Positions 8,770 to 22,300 of a DNA stretch of 64,000 bases are shown here, piece after piece (the stretch's first letter is position 1; each line of letters opens with the position of its first letter). The notes under the pieces were generated by a model that had not been told where the DNA came from, did no database searches, and worked only from the letters and a program-made list of their open reading frames with translations. Source of the stretch: Crocosphaera chwakensis CCY0110 (GTDB lineage: Bacteria; Cyanobacteriota; Cyanobacteriia; Cyanobacteriales; Microcystaceae); the NCBI RefSeq assembly GCF_000169335.1, contig NZ_AAXW01000002.1, positions 1 through 64,000 of the forward strand, given 5' to 3'. The translations under genes and the position numbers were made by a program.

Positions 8770-9207
8770 ATGAATTTACCATCTTTTCTATGGCTATGGA
8801 AAATAGCTGCTTGGTCAATGGGTTTATCTTTATTTGCCTACGTCTTATTAGGGTTATCGGGAGGATGGATGTTTTATGGTCGTAATAGCAAAGCATCTTC
8901 TCCAGTATGGCTACGTTCGGTTCATTATATTATTGGTTCAATCATGGTAATTTTGGTGTTATTATTATTAGTCATTGGTCTAGTGGGAACCTTAGGACAT
9001 TACGGAAGTTTAGGCCATTCTCCGCACTTATTTGTTGGATTATTAACTGTTGTTTTAGTGTTAATTTCTGCTACTGCTGCGACACAAATCAGTGCAGAAA
9101 AACCGAGAATGCGCTGGTTACATATTGGCACAAACATCCTACTTTTTTTGAGCTTTGCTATGGTAAGTTTAACCGGGTGGACTGTGGTTCAAAAATACCT
9201 TCCCTAA
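8770..9207 (+). CDS. DUF4079 family integral membrane protein
   Basis: The 145-residue protein has four hydrophobic segments, at about residues 8-30, 50-72, 85-103 and 117-137. Histidines at H52, H77 and H118 could sit near helix ends. The overall pattern matches the DUF4079 family of cyanobacterial and plastid-lineage membrane proteins, which resembles small cytochrome-b-like four-helix bundles. Heme binding is only a possibility. It follows the DUF1830 terminator and precedes the glucokinase by 56 bases, so cotranscription with the latter is possible. Confidence 0.7.
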   Translation: MNLPSFLWLWKIAAWSMGLSLFAYVLLGLSGGWMFYGRNSKASSPVWLRSVHYIIGSIMVILVLLLLVIGLVGTLGHYGSLGHSPHLFVGLLTVVLVLISATAATQISAEKPRMRWLHIGTNILLFLSFAMVSLTGWTVVQKYLP

Positions 9208-9263
9208 CTATATAATGAGTGTTTAACTCTATTTAAAGCCACACAATTTTTATACGAATTACG

Positions 9264-10154
9264 ATGGAAAAACCCTCAGTTGTTGGTCTTGATCTCGGTG
9301 GGACTGCCATTAAACTTGGACAGTTTCTAGAAGATGGTACTTGTATTAATTCCCTCACCGTTAACACCCCTCAACCCTCAACCCCTGAAGCAGTGGTTAA
9401 AACGATAATTGAAGCGATCGCTCAACTGACTCAGGAGCAAAATTGTCTGGCTTTAGGCATCGGAACCCCAGGGCCAGCCGATAAAGACGGTAGAATTGCT
9501 AAAGTTGCCATTAACCTAGCTGGATGGCAAGATGTACCCCTAGCAGACTGGTTAGAACAAAAAACAGGCATTTCCACCATCATTGCTAATGATGCTAACT
9601 GTGCAGGGTTAGGAGAAGCTTGGTTAGGTGCCGGAAAAGACTATGACAACCTGATTATGTTAACCTTGGGGACGGGAGTCGGAGGGGCAATTATCCTCAA
9701 TGGTCATCTATTTACCGGTCATTTAGGAGCAGCAGGAGAGTTAGGATTAATTACCCTCAATTTTGATGGTCCGATGTGTAACAGTGGCAATAATGGATCG
9801 TTAGAACAATATGGGTCAATTCGAGCCATTCGTCGTATGACGGGGAAAGAACCAGCCGAACTGGGAAAATTAGCCGAAACAGGTGACAAAGAAGCTTTGA
9901 AATTTTGGGATAATTATGGTTGTTTATTAGGTGCCGGGTTAGCTAGTTTAATTTATGTCTTGACTCCAGAAGCCATTGTTATTGGTGGAGGTATTAGTGG
10001 TAGTACAAAGTTTTTTTTCCCAGCTACCTTACAAGAAATAGAGAGACGAGTTTTGTCCAGTTCCCGTGAAAATTTACAATTATTAACCGCTAAATTAGGA
10101 AATCAAGCGGGAATGGTAGGTGCAGCTAAATTAGCGTGGGAATTAGTAAATTAA
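9264..10154 (+). CDS. ROK-family glucokinase
   Basis: The 296-residue protein should phosphorylate glucose, or a related sugar, using ATP. The phosphate-binding D-L-G-G-T motif is at 10-14, the catalytic Asp is D110 in I-A-N-D-A-N, and G-T-G-V-G-G is at 136-141. The ROK segment containing H153 and E159 is followed by a region that normally carries three zinc-ligand cysteines. Here it reads C-N-S-G-N-N-G-S-L-E-Q, with only C172 left, so the structural zinc site is probably absent or altered. Substrate specificity is inferred from family and length. Confidence 0.85.
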   Translation: MEKPSVVGLDLGGTAIKLGQFLEDGTCINSLTVNTPQPSTPEAVVKTIIEAIAQLTQEQNCLALGIGTPGPADKDGRIAKVAINLAGWQDVPLADWLEQKTGISTIIANDANCAGLGEAWLGAGKDYDNLIMLTLGTGVGGAIILNGHLFTGHLGAAGELGLITLNFDGPMCNSGNNGSLEQYGSIRAIRRMTGKEPAELGKLAETGDKEALKFWDNYGCLLGAGLASLIYVLTPEAIVIGGGISGSTKFFFPATLQEIERRVLSSSRENLQLLTAKLGNQAGMVGAAKLAWELVN

Positions 10155-10392
10155 TTCTAGGAAGGCGACACTGAGGGTTTACAAGCCTTATATAATCAGG
10201 GGTTGAGCGAGCATTCCCATGCCGAGGAAACCTCGGCGGGGTCTCTCGTCAAGATGGGACAGCATTATCAATAACTTATATGAAATGGAAAAAAATGATT
10301 CAATTATAAGAAAAGAGCTATTCCTCTGTATTTTACGCTGCTCCCCAAAAATGGACTGGGTTTTACCTCAATTTACGTAACCCGAACTCAGG
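10155..10392. other. Intergenic region with a nested palindrome (10215-10259)
   Basis: TCCCAT (10215-10220) and ATGGGA (10254-10259) enclose a perfect inner hairpin, CCGAGG-AAA-CCTCGG (10222-10236). There is no T-run, so it is not an obvious intrinsic terminator. It may be an end of a mobile element such as an IS200/IS605-type or palindromic element, but no transposase is visible. It lies between the stops of convergent genes. Confidence 0.5.
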
Positions 10393-13300
10393 TTAAATTA
10401 GCAGTCCTAATAACCTAATGTCTAACAAAGTTATTTCTCCGTCATTATTCAAATCTCGTGGATCATAAAAGAATGTTCCTACTCCAGAAGCATTAACTGT
10501 AGACGCACCTTGAATGTTGGTCAAAGAAAGAGAAAATGTTTTGCTAATGTTTTGAGTGGAGTTGAAAGGTTCTCGGCGAGTAGCGACTAATAAATCAAAG
10601 TCAGTTCGGTTAACTTCACCATCTCCATTGATATCACCTCTTAAGGGTTCAAGGAGTGGAACTGATACTGTTTGAGTGATTTGTCCAGGGGTAAAGATTA
10701 ACTGTCCTTGTTGCTGTGTATAATCTAATCCAGCTTTTGCTGTTCCATCAAGGGTAGTAAAATCTAACGTCACAGTCTCGTTAGAAGGTTGGTCAAGATT
10801 AATCGTAAAAATAGCCACATTGTTATCATCAACATTACGATCAATAACAATATCATCGATAGAAATATCGGGAATAATGTTATTAACAGTGATCAATTTA
10901 CTAGCAACATTATAAGTGCCATCTTCATCGGTCAAACTCACTAAAATTGCTGGGTTACTATTCCCATTATTGTAAACATGAGTGACAGTGCGATCGCTAT
11001 TTATTTCCTCAGCTAAAATCGTTTCAATATTACCATCACCCCAATCAATAATATAGTTAGTTACTGTATCATTTCCTGGGTCACTTACTTCACCTAACGT
11101 TAGAGTATAAACTGACCCTTCATCTACCATTTCATTCCCTGAAATGTCTAAACCAGGAGCCACATTATTAACGTTGACGGACTTACTTGCCACATTATTA
11201 TAAGTTCTGTCTTCATCAGTTAAACTCACTAGAATTGTTGGATTACTATCATCTTCATAAATATGAGTAATGGTGCGATCGCTGTTAAGATCCTCAACTA
11301 AAATGGTTTCAATATTTCCATCACCCCAGTTAATCGTATAACTAATTAAAGTTGTGTTACTTGGATTATTCACTGTTCCTAAAGTTAAGGTATAAATCGA
11401 GCCTTCATCGACCATTTCATCCCCTAAAATTTCTAAATCAGGAGCCACATTATTAACGGTGATAGACTTACTCACTACATTATTATAAGTTCCGTCTTCA
11501 TCAGTTAAACTCACTAGAATTGTTGGATTACTATCATCTTCATAAATATGAGTAATGGTGCGATCGCTGTTTAAATCTTCAGCTAAAATGGTTTCAATAT
11601 TTCCATCACCCCAATCAATAATATAGTTAGTTACTGTATCATTTCCTGGGTCACTTACTTCACCTAACGTTAGAGTATAAACTGACCCTTCATCTACCAT
11701 TTCATTCCCTGAAATGTCTAAACCAGGAGCCACATTATTAACAGTGATGGACTTACTTGCTACGTTATTATAAGTCCCTTCTTCATCAGTCAAATTAATC
11801 AGAATTGTTGGGTTACTATCCTCATCATTATAAATATGAGTTAGCGTGCGATCGCTATTAAGATTCTCAGCTAAAATCGTTTCAATATTTCCATCACCCC
11901 AGTTAATGGTATAACTAATTAAAGTTTCTTGACCAGGATCAGTTATGGTTCCTAAAGTTAGCGTATAAGTTCCACCTTCGTTAAGAGAATCATCCCCTGA
12001 AATGGTTAAACTAGGGGCAACATTATTAACATAAACTGTCAAAGTATCACTATTACTTTGTAAGCTATTATTATCAGTAACAGTAAGCCTTACAGTATAG
12101 ATGCCATCACTGCTATATGTATGGTTGGGGGTTAAAGTACCGCTTGTACTACTACCATCTCCAAAGTTCCACTCAATCGTGTAGTTTTCCATCGGTTTAG
12201 AGACATTAAAGCTACCATTAAAGTTCATAGCGTCCCCTTCATTTCCAACTTGAATCGATCCTGCTTCGACATTTTGAGGAACGGATAATGCAGTAACCGT
12301 TACTGATAAAGTATCATTAGCATAAGCACCTTGTTCATCGGTAATAGTGAGAGTTACAGTATAGTCCCCATTTTGAGTATAGGTATGAGTAGGCGTTAAA
12401 GTACCCGTTGTACTATTGCCATCTCCAAAGTCCCAAACAATAGTATGAGTATCTAAGATACCAGGATCGTCGAAACTTCCCGTAAAGGTAACAGAGTCAC
12501 CTTCATCAATTAGTTGATTGTCCCCTGCATTAACATTTTGGGGAGAAAGGTTATTAACTGTAACCACAATTTGATCGCTGTTACTCGCACCATCATTATC
12601 TGTCACAGTGAGAGTGGCGGTATAAACCCCATCTTGAGTATAGGTATGAGTGGGAGTTAAACTATCGGTGCTACTATTCCCATCTCCAAAGTCCCAAACA
12701 ACCGTATGGGTATCGAGAGAACCTTGATCACTATAACTACCATTAAAGGCGACAGTTGCACCCTCATCACTGGTTTGATCTAAACCTGCATTAACCACTG
12801 GAGAAGCATTATTAACGGTAATAGAGCGAGTTTGAATCCTGGTTCCCCCATCTTCGTCTGTAACCGTTAAAGTAACGGTATAACTGCCATTATCGTCGTA
12901 TTGATGGATTACAGTTTGTCCCTCAACAGCATCACTACCATCTCCAAAGTTCCAAGTATAAGTTAAAGTATCATCCCCTACATCTGTTGCAGTCGCAGTA
13001 AACTCGGCACTGACTCCTTCGCTGATGTTAGTCGGAATAGTAAGGGTGTTAATGGTGGGTGCTACATTATTAACGGTGATGGTTTGAGAGGTAATGGTTT
13101 CACCTCCATCCTCATCACTAACAGTTAGTTGAATTTCGTAACTACCGTTATCATCAGGAGTAAAGGTAAAGCTGGTTTGATCTATTCCTGACTCAGTAGC
13201 AAAGGTTGTGGTATCTCCATTCTTAAAGACTTCATAGAGATAGGTTAAAGTATCATTGTCTCCTGCTATATCATTAGCACTAGCTGTGACAATAATAGGC

Positions 13301-16300
13301 GTTCCTTCGCGTCGAATACTGGTAATATTGTCGATGGTTGCAGTCGGAGCAACATTGGTAACAGTGACGTTAACCGTATCAGTATCAACCCCACCGTCTC
13401 CATCAGTAACTTCTAACCCAACGGTGTATAATCCATTATCAGCAAAAGAATGGGATACAGTTTGGCCAGATGTTTCATAGGTTCCATTATTATCGAGATC
13501 CCAAGCATAGGTAAAGGTATCATTACCTACTTCTGTAGCACTTCCTGAAAGGGTGAAGGTTGAACCTTCTTCTGCGGTTATGTCATCACCTGCTTTAGCG
13601 ATTGGATTAACATTATTAATAGTTAAATTAATGGATTTAGTGTCTGTTGTATCATCATCTTTTACGGTAAAGATCACGCTATAGTCACCATCATCTTCGT
13701 AAGTATGAAGAGGTTGCAACACATTATTTACAATCGTCCCGTCTCCAAAGTTCCAACTGTAGGTTAAAGTATCGCTACTGGGATCACTGGCACTTGCTTC
13801 AAATTGAATGTTATCACCTTCATTAAAGATCAAACTGCTAGGTTGAATAATCGTAGCGGTAGGGTTAGTATTATTGACGATCAGAGTGGTTGAATCATTA
13901 GCAACGGTTCCTGCACTATCGGTGACTTCTAGGGTAAGGACATAAACACCATCATTGCTGACTCCCAGACTTGATAAAGCATCCCAGTCGAGGGTTGTGC
14001 TAATATCAACGCTACCATCACTATTAGCGGTGGGAAGGGTAATAGCAATAGAGCGAGTTTCTGCACCGATAGTTAAGATCCAAACGGCTGACTCAATGGT
14101 AATATTACTGCTGCTTGATGTAGTGCCAGGTGTCGCTGATCCAACCAAGGTAACATTATCACCTTCATTGATGCTTAAGGAACTAGAGATAGTGGCAAAC
14201 GTCGCTTCAAACCCTGGTATAGATTCAATATTGCTATATTTAATCAGTCCATTTCCATCAACTTTCACCTGTCCATCAGGGGTTACGGGGGTATTGTCAG
14301 CAACGGTACTACTATTGGCGTTGAAGGCTAAAATAGAGCCAGTACCTGAATTAAAGTTAAGGGTATCCTGACTACTTTGACTGCTTCCATTTAAGGTAAT
14401 ATTTGCGCCATCGACAATATTTTGTCCGGTCACTTGGAAGGTATCATCATTCCCTCCCCCATTAACTGTAATCTCATCTGTTGCGTTGGCACTTTGTAAG
14501 AAGATAGTATCCGTATCTCCTTGAGTATTCACCGTTACCTTATTCACCACAGTAGAACTCGATCGCACCGTAACTTGATCGCTTTGACTGCTGGTACTGA
14601 TAGTCGTAACACCACTATCATTGTTAACCCCTGTAATCGTAACAGTGTCTTCATCGTCTTCAGTGTTAACGGTATCAAGTCCCGTAACATTAACTAAGGT
14701 AACGGTGTCATCGTCACTACCTGTTGTTACAGATCCAGTATTATTAATCGTTACTGCTAGTAACTCAACGGTATCAGCACCTTCATTAGTATCAATGGTT
14801 AAGTTATCGACAACACTGTTATTAACTGTCACTTCATCGGTTACTGTTCCACCGGTTACGGTAACATCCCCACCAACATCTTGTAAGATAACCTGATCAG
14901 TGCCGTTACTATTGGTAACATTGATGGTTCCTTGTACCTGAGTTAAGGTAACGGTATCATCATCATTGCCACTGTTGACGTTTAAGGTGACATCACTATC
15001 ATCATCATCCGTTACCGTAACAATATCGTCTCCCCCTTCTGTATTAAGGTTAGTGGTGTTGGCGATCGCTTCTAGTTCAACGACATCAGATCCTTCTCCT
15101 GTATTAATGTTTAAAGTGGTAACATCAGCAGGATTAATTTGATTGATATAATCCCCTTGAGAACCAGTATTAACGGTTAATTCGTTAATATTATTGAAAG
15201 TAATGCTTAACTGTTCGGGTTCAAGGTTCGTTGTATCGTTAATGGTAAAGGAAGCAATTCCCCCTTGATCTAAGGCAAAACCATCGGTAGAAGCCACATA
15301 AACCTGATTTCCATCGCTTACCACATCACTAGAGAAGTCTAACCCTGGTAAGCTGCGTAAGATTTGTACAAAGGTGAGTTCGCCAGTAGTAGTATCGGCT
15401 TCAAATACGGTCAAACTCGATTCTACAGCACTGGTAACATAGACATAGGTTTGATCTCCAGACTGAGCAAAGGTTAAACCCGTAGCACCTGCTAACCCTT
15501 TAATTCCATCAACTCCCTCTTGTAGTAATTGAACAGGAGTATCATTTAATTGAGTTCCGTTGCGTTGATAAATGGCTAAAGTACCGCTATCTTCGCTCAA
15601 TACATAAACAAACTGATCATCGTTACTAACCGTTATGTCTGTAATATCGATTAATCCTTTGTTTGTACCCGTAATGATTTGATTTTCACTGAGATCAGCA
15701 GCATTAATCACCCTTAACTCATTATTACTGGTAGCTGCGTAAATCAACGTTTCATCGCCACTAACGCTAAATTCAGTGATATCTGCATTACTATAAGACA
15801 ATGCTGGAGTTGTTAGATTTCCCGTTGTATCCCGTCCAAACGCAAGAATACCGCTTGTTGTAGAGGTTTCTGGAGCAGTGGTTAACGGTTGTTGAGATTG
15901 ACCAGAAATTTGATAATCAAGCTCGATACCAGCACCACCACCTCTTTCAAAGTATTCTACCCGAATATCATGGCTTCCTGGAGTGAGATTAACCGTTTGT
16001 GTTTCTGTGGTAAAACCGTGGATACCATCATGATTTAAGACTTCTACCCCATCAATATAGAGGATCGAGCCATCATCACTTCCTAAATGGAAAGTCACAG
16101 CAACATCACTATTAGAAGTGGGGTTAATAACATTGATCGCTCCTTCCCAAATGACTGCAAAATCATTACTAGGAGCAACCGACACATCCAACTCATCAAA
16201 GCTTCCATTCGTCGAATTAGTATCACCACTGGGTTGATCGATAGAAGTCATGACTTGGGTTGAAATAGGAGTCACCCCGTTAATATCGTCAAAACTGTCA

Positions 16301-19300
16301 ATGGTTCCACCGGTAACATATAAACTAGCGGTTAACCCTTCCCCTGCAATACGAACTGAAGGGGTAGCATTCCCATTAACATAAATGCGATCGCTGGTTA
16401 CTTCAAGATCATCGAGGTTGCCAGACGTAATAGGTGTTTCATCTAATAGCGTTAGATTTCCATTGCTGCTGTTGCGACTGAATACAGAAATAACTTGATC
16501 CTCTGCACTAGCGACATAAACATAGTTTCCGTCATCGCTAATAGAAATAGCACTGACCCCTTCTAACCCAGTTATGCCATTCTCTTCATCGGTGAATAAT
16601 TGACGCTGAGACAGGTCATCCGCATTAACCACAACTAAAGCATTTTGTTCCGTATTGATGCCATAGAGATGATTTCCGTCGGGACTGAGAATAAGATTAG
16701 TAATCCCTGTCAAATCACTACGAGAAGCGGTTTGAGATTTGTCTGTAATGAAGGCAAACTGTCCATCAACCAGGTTAACGCCACTAATATTATTTGTCGG
16801 GCCATTGACTGTAGCATTGATGTATAAACTATCATCACTGGGAATTAAAGTTGCCCAAACGTCCCCAGATGCGAGAGAAGCAAGGGTAAGATCCCCGTCT
16901 CCACCGAAAATGGAATCTTGTGACCAACCACCAGTTAAAAGAGGGTTGAGGAAATTGGTATTTGTTTGATCAAGGTCGATGCCTAGTTGGGGGTTGAGTA
17001 AGGTTTGCTCCGATAGGTTCATAAATAGCACCATATCGAAATCAACATCACTATCGATATCGAAATAGTCATCAACGTATCCAGTGGGGCCTAAATCTAA
17101 ACGATACACAGCAGCCACTGCATCCGTAGGAATGGGTTGATTTGTTGTATTAAAGAAACTGGGGAAGTTATTCGTTGTGCCATACAAAGAAGAATCTAAT
17201 AAACCGTAAATCTCTGAACCCCCGACTAAATCAGCAATTAACGGCGTATCACTAACTGTTCCCCCACTGATAAAAGGATTGGTTTCCCGTGGTCCATCAA
17301 AGGTACTGGTACTAGCAGCACCGGTAACCGTATTAGGCGTTCCGGCCAGTTGATTGCCACTAATGGTATTACCTCCTAATATGAGGCGGCCATTGCCTCC
17401 AGTTTGCGCGCCAGTTCCACCAGAGGTATTGACAGTGGCATTATCGGCATCAAGCACTGAACCGTAAAGCTTAATCGTACCACCAGCACCGCCAGCACCA
17501 GTTCCTCCAGTACCCCCTGTTCCTCCAGTACCGCCAGCACCTCCAGTACCGCCAGCACCTCCAGCAGCCCCATCGCCTGCATCATCATTAACGTTTCCTG
17601 ATCCACCATTTCCGACTGGACTACCTGCTGAACCAGCAGTACCGCTTCCTGAAGCGGTAGTGAGACCACCAGTACCGCCAGTACCACCAGTACCGCCAGC
17701 ACCTCCAGTCCCACCAGCCAAGACAGGTTTATTTGAGCCACTACTGCCATTACCTCCTTGACTACCATTACTGCCACCAGTACCTGATTTTCCATTACCC
17801 CCAGTTCCTCCTGAAGTTCCTGACGTTCCATCACCGCCTTCTGCACTCAAGAGACTACTGCCAAAGATAACCTGTCCACTCGCCAGGATCTCTAAAGCAC
17901 CACCACCAGCACCACCGTCACCGCCAGCACCGCCAGCACCGCCAGCACCGCCGCCGCCGCCGGCAGCACCACCACCGCCGCCGCCGCCACCGTCACCACT
18001 ATCAACATCATAGTCGCTACCAGTATAAATACCTAAGAAGTAATTTCTTTCTTCATCTTCATCAGCAGCACCACCTCCACCGCCATCACCGCCTTCTCCA
18101 CCGCCACCACCGGAACCACCGGAGGCACCACCGCCACCACCACCGGAACCACCAGAACCCCCACCAGAGATCACTAATCCTGTTCCTGTATTGCTACCCG
18201 CAGAACCGTTATTACCATCATCCCCCTTGTCTCCATTGACACCGTTGTTGCCATTATCACCAGCATCCCCAGGTGAACCATTCCCATCATCTAACTGGCC
18301 TCCTGCACCGCCTACCTGATTAGCGTCTCCGCCGGCACCACCAGTTCTTCCAGTTCCACCAGCACCTCCGCTACCTGCTGAACCGGCACTACTTGACGCA
18401 TTGATGCCATTGTTTCCACTTTGACCGTTATTACCCGTAGTTGCGGTGGCACTAGAACCACCCCTTTCACCATCATCTCCAGCACTGCCTCGATCGCCAC
18501 CATAACGAGAGTTACCGTCAGAGCGACCCCCCGCACCGCCAGTACCGCCAGTACCGCCATCACCACCAGCACCGCCATCACTACCAGCACCTCCTGTTCC
18601 TCCAGCAAATGCACTACCTCCACCCGCACCGGCTGTTGTGCCATCTCCTGCTACATCAAAGGTGACATTATCTCCCACAACCACATTATTTCCTGCGTAG
18701 ATAGAGATTCCTTTACTACCCACACCTGTGATGGTGGTGTTATCGGGAATGACGATATTACCTGCAAAACGGAATTGAACAATGGTACCGTTTTCGATCA
18801 ACTCGGTGGTAAAGATGCCTTCTGTACCAGATACCCCATTAATGGTAAGAGCATCGGTATCAATGATAATGGAAGTTGCATCAGCTAAAGAAAGATCGGG
18901 AGTAACTTCTGGGGTAACTGCTAATAACTGTCTCGACTGATAACCATCAATTTCATATTCGAGTTTAATTCCTGCGTTTCCTCCTCTCTCAAAGAAGTCT
19001 ACTTCAATGTCATGTTCTCCTGGGGTGAGGTAGAAGGTTTGAGATTTTTCGCTGAACCCATGAATACCGCCATGATCTAAGGTAAAGTCTGAGTCTCCAT
19101 CAATAATGAGTCGTGAACCATCATCGCTGGTGAGATAGAAGGTAACTTTAACCGCTTCTTGGTCCGGACTGGTGACGTTTAAAGTACCTTTCCATTGTGC
19201 TGCAAAATCATCAGTAGGAATACTACTTGCGGGGAAGAAACTAAACCCACCAGAACCATTGGTTTGATTAATACTGTTAAAGGTAGCGGTGGAAATATAA

Positions 19301-22300
19301 CTTAAGCTGTCAAAATTAGGAAAATCACTAACGGTTCCTCCAGGTTCATATAATTTTCCTGTAAACCCATCTTGAGATAACGTAACGGTGGGAATATCTG
19401 GGAAGACTTCTTGAGCAACAATATTATCAACTAGGGTGGTTCCTGGTGTCCAAGTCACAGATACTAATTGTTTGAAGTCGGCAAAGACGGGGTTAACAGT
19501 TTCGTCTCCAAAGGTTTCAACGGTTTGACTATCGACGGTAACGCTGGTTGTTACGGTATCTCCATTTAGTTTCGTTCCTGTAAAGGTAATGCTTTGACTT
19601 CCTGCCATACTATTAGCTAAGTCAATGGAGGAGAGATCAAATACAGAAACTCCATCAATAGTTAAAGTAAACTGATCACTATTGGAGTTACTCTTAACAG
19701 AAGAACTTATGGTTTCATCTTGTAAAAATGACCCATTGGTAGAAAGAATAAACCCATTTTCTGCATAACTATTACTTCCGTTTTCTATTCCTTCAAAATT
19801 GATTTCATTTTCAAAATAATTATAATTTTCTGAACCATTACTGCTAAGAACATTCCCTCCTGTTTCTAAGGTAACGGTATCATCATCTAAGGTAACATCT
19901 GCTTGTCGGCTAGTTTCTGTGACAGTTAAAGTATTATTTGTTCCAGTTCCTGGTTGAATATCAACTTGATCAACCCCTTCGAGTTTAATTAATTCAACAT
20001 CATCAACTGATAAACGATTATTTTCTACTTTCCAAGCTGCGTCTTGAGTGTAGTTACTGTTATTAACAGTTAATGTTTCTGCATTGATGGCTAAATTATC
20101 TAAGAAATTTTGGTATTTTGTCTGAGTGGGACTGCCTTCTAAATTAACTTCAACAGTATCATTACCTCCAAGTCCTTGAATATTGGTTGATGCTTGATCA
20201 CTACCGATAATATCTCCAATTTCATTAACAGTAACGTTATCATCTCCATCATTGAGTTGAATATCCAGTTGTAAATCTTCAGTGGTTAAATCTAAGGTAA
20301 TCTCATCGTCTCCTTGACCAAATCTTAATTCTGCTTCTTCAAAGTTGTTAAAAGTAACATCTGCGATCGCCCCAAAATTGCTTAAGATTGCCCCTTTATT
20401 ATTATTAGGATTAGTGGCTAAACTAGAGGCGATCGCTACGATACTGTCTGACTGTTCAAAGATAATTTGATCGTCTTGTCCTCCTCCATCTATTTCTAAA
20501 TCAACATTACTATCTTCGATGGTAATAGTATTCTCAACATCTCCTAAATTAACGATTACATTTTCAAAGTTTCGATAATTTAATCCTTGGGTTTCACTGG
20601 TAACAACACCAAATCCTTGTATGGTTTGATAGTTGTCTTCTTCATCGGCTTTTAATAACCCTTCAAATAGATTAGAAATATTTTCGTCATTAGTATCAAC
20701 TGTATGATTAAAGGTGATCGTATCTCCATCCGATGAACCGTCTAATTCTACCAAACCTTTTAACTGAGATAAGTCATTATTTTCGGGCATTGTTAATGTT
20801 TGAGTACCAGAAGTAGGTAAATCGATATTAAATTGTTGTTCTCCTCCTCCGACAATAATATTATCGTCATCGCTTCCTGTATTAATTAGAATTTGTTGAC
20901 CATTGAGAACACCATAAACATAAATCGTGTCACTTCCTGCACCGGTTAAGAGGATTAAACGTTCTACATTGGCAATATTTTCTACGTTTAAACCTGCTCC
21001 ATACAGTCGTTGAACTTGGGTATTATTTTCGATTTCTGTATAGATATAAAAGGTATCATCAATGGCAGTTCCTGCTACCACTAAACTATCGAAACCACTA
21101 CCCCCATCAATATTAACTTTATCGTTAGTGACGTAGCTAAATAAGGCGTTATTTTCGTCTTCGCTGTCTGCATCTCCTGCTGAAACTGTAATATCAGAAA
21201 TATCTACTTCTTGGGTTCCTGAATCAGTTTTTTCTAAATGTGCTTTCAGATAGAAAATATCGTCTCCACTGTTACCATTTAAGAAGATTTCAGCTACATT
21301 ATGATTTACTTCAAAGTAGTCATCTCCTTCTCCTCCATGAAAGCGTCCTTCAAAACTCACTCCATTGGTAATTTCAGTAACAAAAGTGATGCCATTTTCT
21401 TCTCCCGTTGCTAACACATTACCGATGAAAAATTGATCATTACCTTCTTCTCCGTAAACATCAATTTCGGCAGTCGTATCATCCATAATAAAGAGGTCAT
21501 TTCCGCTACCTCCATACACTACAAAGGTTTCAGCAGAATCATAATAGACTCTAGGAAGGTTAGAACTGTTATTATTAATCGTTCTCGCTTCACTACTGGT
21601 TCCTGCATCACTATCTGCTTCTACATTGGCTAATAAAGCATCGACATCGAGGGATTGGAAATTATCAAACGCATCGCTTAAAACTTGATATTCAACATAA
21701 CCACCTAAGTTTTCATCCACATCAAAATGGAAAACATCATCGACATTTTCTTGTCCCTCGATAATCACTAAATCACTACCCGTTGTCCCACTATCATAAA
21801 TAAATACTCCCCCATTAATACGAGGTAACGTTTCATTCATTGCGACATAATAAGTGTCTTCTTGTCCTTTCCCATCTAATTCAATCCGTTGGCTAAAGTC
21901 TTCTACCCAGAAGCTACTACTACTATTCTCATCGCCGAACAATTTTATGGTTTCAAAGAGGTTATAAAGACTTTCGGTTTCTCCTGTATTTAAACTAACA
22001 GGAATACCATCTGCATTTAAGTTTAATGTACCAATATGTAACTGAGTATCACTAACAAAGAAACTAAGGTCACTGGTTTCAATTAATGTATCAATACTAC
22101 CGTCATCTACTTCTGAATGTTCCTCATGAATAAAGCCATCAACGCCTTCATTTGCTGTGATAGTATCTGCCCCTGTTCCACCTATAATAGTTTCGTCATG
22201 ATCACTACCTAAAATTTCATCATTTCCACTATTTCCTAATAGTCTGAGATCGTCGATCATGAAATCAGAAGCTTGAATACTGCTGGCATTGATAACATCA

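Noticed and set aside
10880..12020. CRISPR array or satellite in the tandem repeats
   Set aside because: Unit length is about 285 nt, in frame, and encodes PKD-like domains. No spacers.
17376..18888. Several ORFs of 110-156 codons overlapping the Gly-rich tract, on both strands
   Set aside because: They are low-complexity by-products of the GGT/GGC-rich repeats in other frames, without start signals or motifs.
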